Positions 14,898-15,543 of a DNA stretch of 15,543 bases are shown here, in pieces. The notes beneath the pieces are model-generated. The model was not told the DNA's origin and made no database searches. It saw nothing but the letters and a program-made list of their open reading frames with translations. The stretch lies in the NCBI GenBank assembly GCA_947627815.1, contig CANQXN010000025.1, forward strand, positions 1 through 15,543, read 5' to 3'. Source of the DNA: an uncultured Clostridia bacterium. GTDB lineage: Bacteria; Bacillota; Clostridia; Oscillospirales; CAG-272. Each line of letters begins with the position of its first letter. Within the stretch, counting starts at the first letter, position 1. A program made the translations under genes and the position numbers.

Positions 14898-15543
14898 ATG
14901 AAAGTTTTGGATTTTTTCTGGAATCTTCTTTTTCCGCCCTACTGCCTTGCCTGCGGAGCGCCGCTCGATGTTTTCAGCGATGAGGCGCTCTGTCCGTCCT
15001 GCGAGGCCGCGTTCCGGCGGGAAACCGAATACCCCTGTCCGCTCTGCCGCGCGCCGCAAAAGGATTGCCGCTGTCTTCCCCGGTACTTGAACAAATACGC
15101 GTCGGAAGGCATTCATCTTGCCGAATATACCAAAGAGAAAAGCATCACGCGGCAGCTGATCCTCTCCGCCAAAAACCGCAGCGACGCCTACCTTCTTCGC
15201 TTTTGGGGGAGGACGCTTGCTCAAACGGTGAAAGAGCGGCTTGACCCCGCCGGCATGGTGGTGACATTCGTGCCGCGCGACAGGAGAAAGAAAGCCAAAA
15301 CCGGCGTCGATCAGGCGGAAGATGTGGCAAAAGCCATGGCCAAAGCGCTGGGACTTGTCTGTCTTCCCCTTCTTGTCCATAAAAAGGCGGCACAGCAAAA
15401 GGAACTGTCGCGCGCCGAGCGGAGAATCAACGCGGGGCAGGCGTTTGCGCTCAGGAAAAACGCGCCGATGGCGGTTTTGGGCAAGCGGGTATTGCTTTAT
15501 GACGATCTGATGACAACCGGCGCCACGATGGCCGCCTGCCTCA
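14898..15543 (+). CDS. comFC: ComFC-like phosphoribosyltransferase-family protein (3' end outside window)
   Basis: The first 215 residues of a ComF/GntX-family protein; the usual length is about 230-240, so only the C-terminal end is missing. Such proteins combine N-terminal zinc-binding Cys pairs with a phosphoribosyltransferase fold and are linked to DNA uptake and natural transformation in Bacillus and relatives. Four pairs are visible: C16/C19, C32/C35, C47/C50 and C57/C59. A run VPRDRRKKAKTGVDQAEDVA (about 124-143) is the modified ComF 'VP..RR..GxNQ' segment. The PRPP loop VLLYDDLMTTGAT (198-210) lies next to the window edge and is intact. The start ATG 14898 has GAGGCGGGG (14885-14893) at 4-10 nt, a weak ribosome binding site; translation probably couples to recD2. 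The NQ of the family motif is DQ here. Competence genes comFA and comFB are not seen. Confidence 0.9.
   Translation, partial: MKVLDFFWNLLFPPYCLACGAPLDVFSDEALCPSCEAAFRRETEYPCPLCRAPQKDCRCLPRYLNKYASEGIHLAEYTKEKSITRQLILSAKNRSDAYLLRFWGRTLAQTVKERLDPAGMVVTFVPRDRRKKAKTGVDQAEDVAKAMAKALGLVCLPLLVHKKAAQQKELSRAERRINAGQAFALRKNAPMAVLGKRVLLYDDLMTTGATMAACL

Overview
The window looks like a chromosomal segment of a member of the Bacillota (Firmicutes), base composition roughly 50-55% G+C by eye. The pointers are a long-form ribosomal protein S12 with the insertion typical of Bacillota (137 residues against 124 in E. coli), strong AGGAGG ribosome binding sites, SigA-type promoters, an FMN riboswitch on a ribU-type riboflavin transporter, a SAM-I (S-box) riboswitch on metK, and a RecD2 helicase followed by a ComFC-like gene. 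I cannot place it more finely; an uncultured gut-type lineage is only a guess. All recognised genes are on the + strand. I see no phage, insertion sequence, CRISPR array, tRNA or rRNA.

Layout: (1) 2-757, the 3' two thirds of the primary sigma factor gene, running in from the left edge. (2) 758-1078, noncoding, with a possible terminator, a strong promoter and a near-palindrome over the transcription start. (3) 1079-2863, a lipoprotein resembling extracellular solute-binding proteins, with no permease beside it, closed by a strong terminator. (4) 3100-7700, the str operon: promoter, rpsL (TTG start), rpsG (GTG start), fusA, tuf, terminator; rpoB/rpoC are not immediately upstream. (5) 7744-8849, a hairpin, an FMN riboswitch with intrinsic terminator, three 26-bp tandem repeats, then ribU. 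(6) 8888-9501, a small-multidrug-export-type (COG2426) membrane protein with its own extended -10 promoter and strong terminator. (7) 9511-10962, promoter, GC-rich structured leader and an ArsB/NhaD-type permease. (8) 11018-12522, promoter, SAM riboswitch, terminator, metK. (9) 12660-15543, recD2 and a comFC-like gene cut by the right edge, close together and probably cotranscribed.

Most of the window is core information processing (transcription initiation, translation, S-adenosylmethionine supply, DNA repair) mixed with short independently regulated transport units. Two metabolite-sensing leaders (FMN, SAM) control vitamin uptake and methyl-donor synthesis. In four places (932, 7797, 9565, 11128) an open frame begins far upstream of the true start, inside a promoter, a riboswitch or a leader; I moved those starts downstream on promoter, ribosome-binding-site and family-length evidence.

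I did not find a convincing undescribed multi-gene system. The points most worth checking are the three-unit 26-bp repeat with one compensatory base pair in the ribU leader, a 22-bp near-palindrome over the lipoprotein transcription start, and an arginine in S12 at the site where E. coli Lys88 to Arg gives streptomycin resistance.
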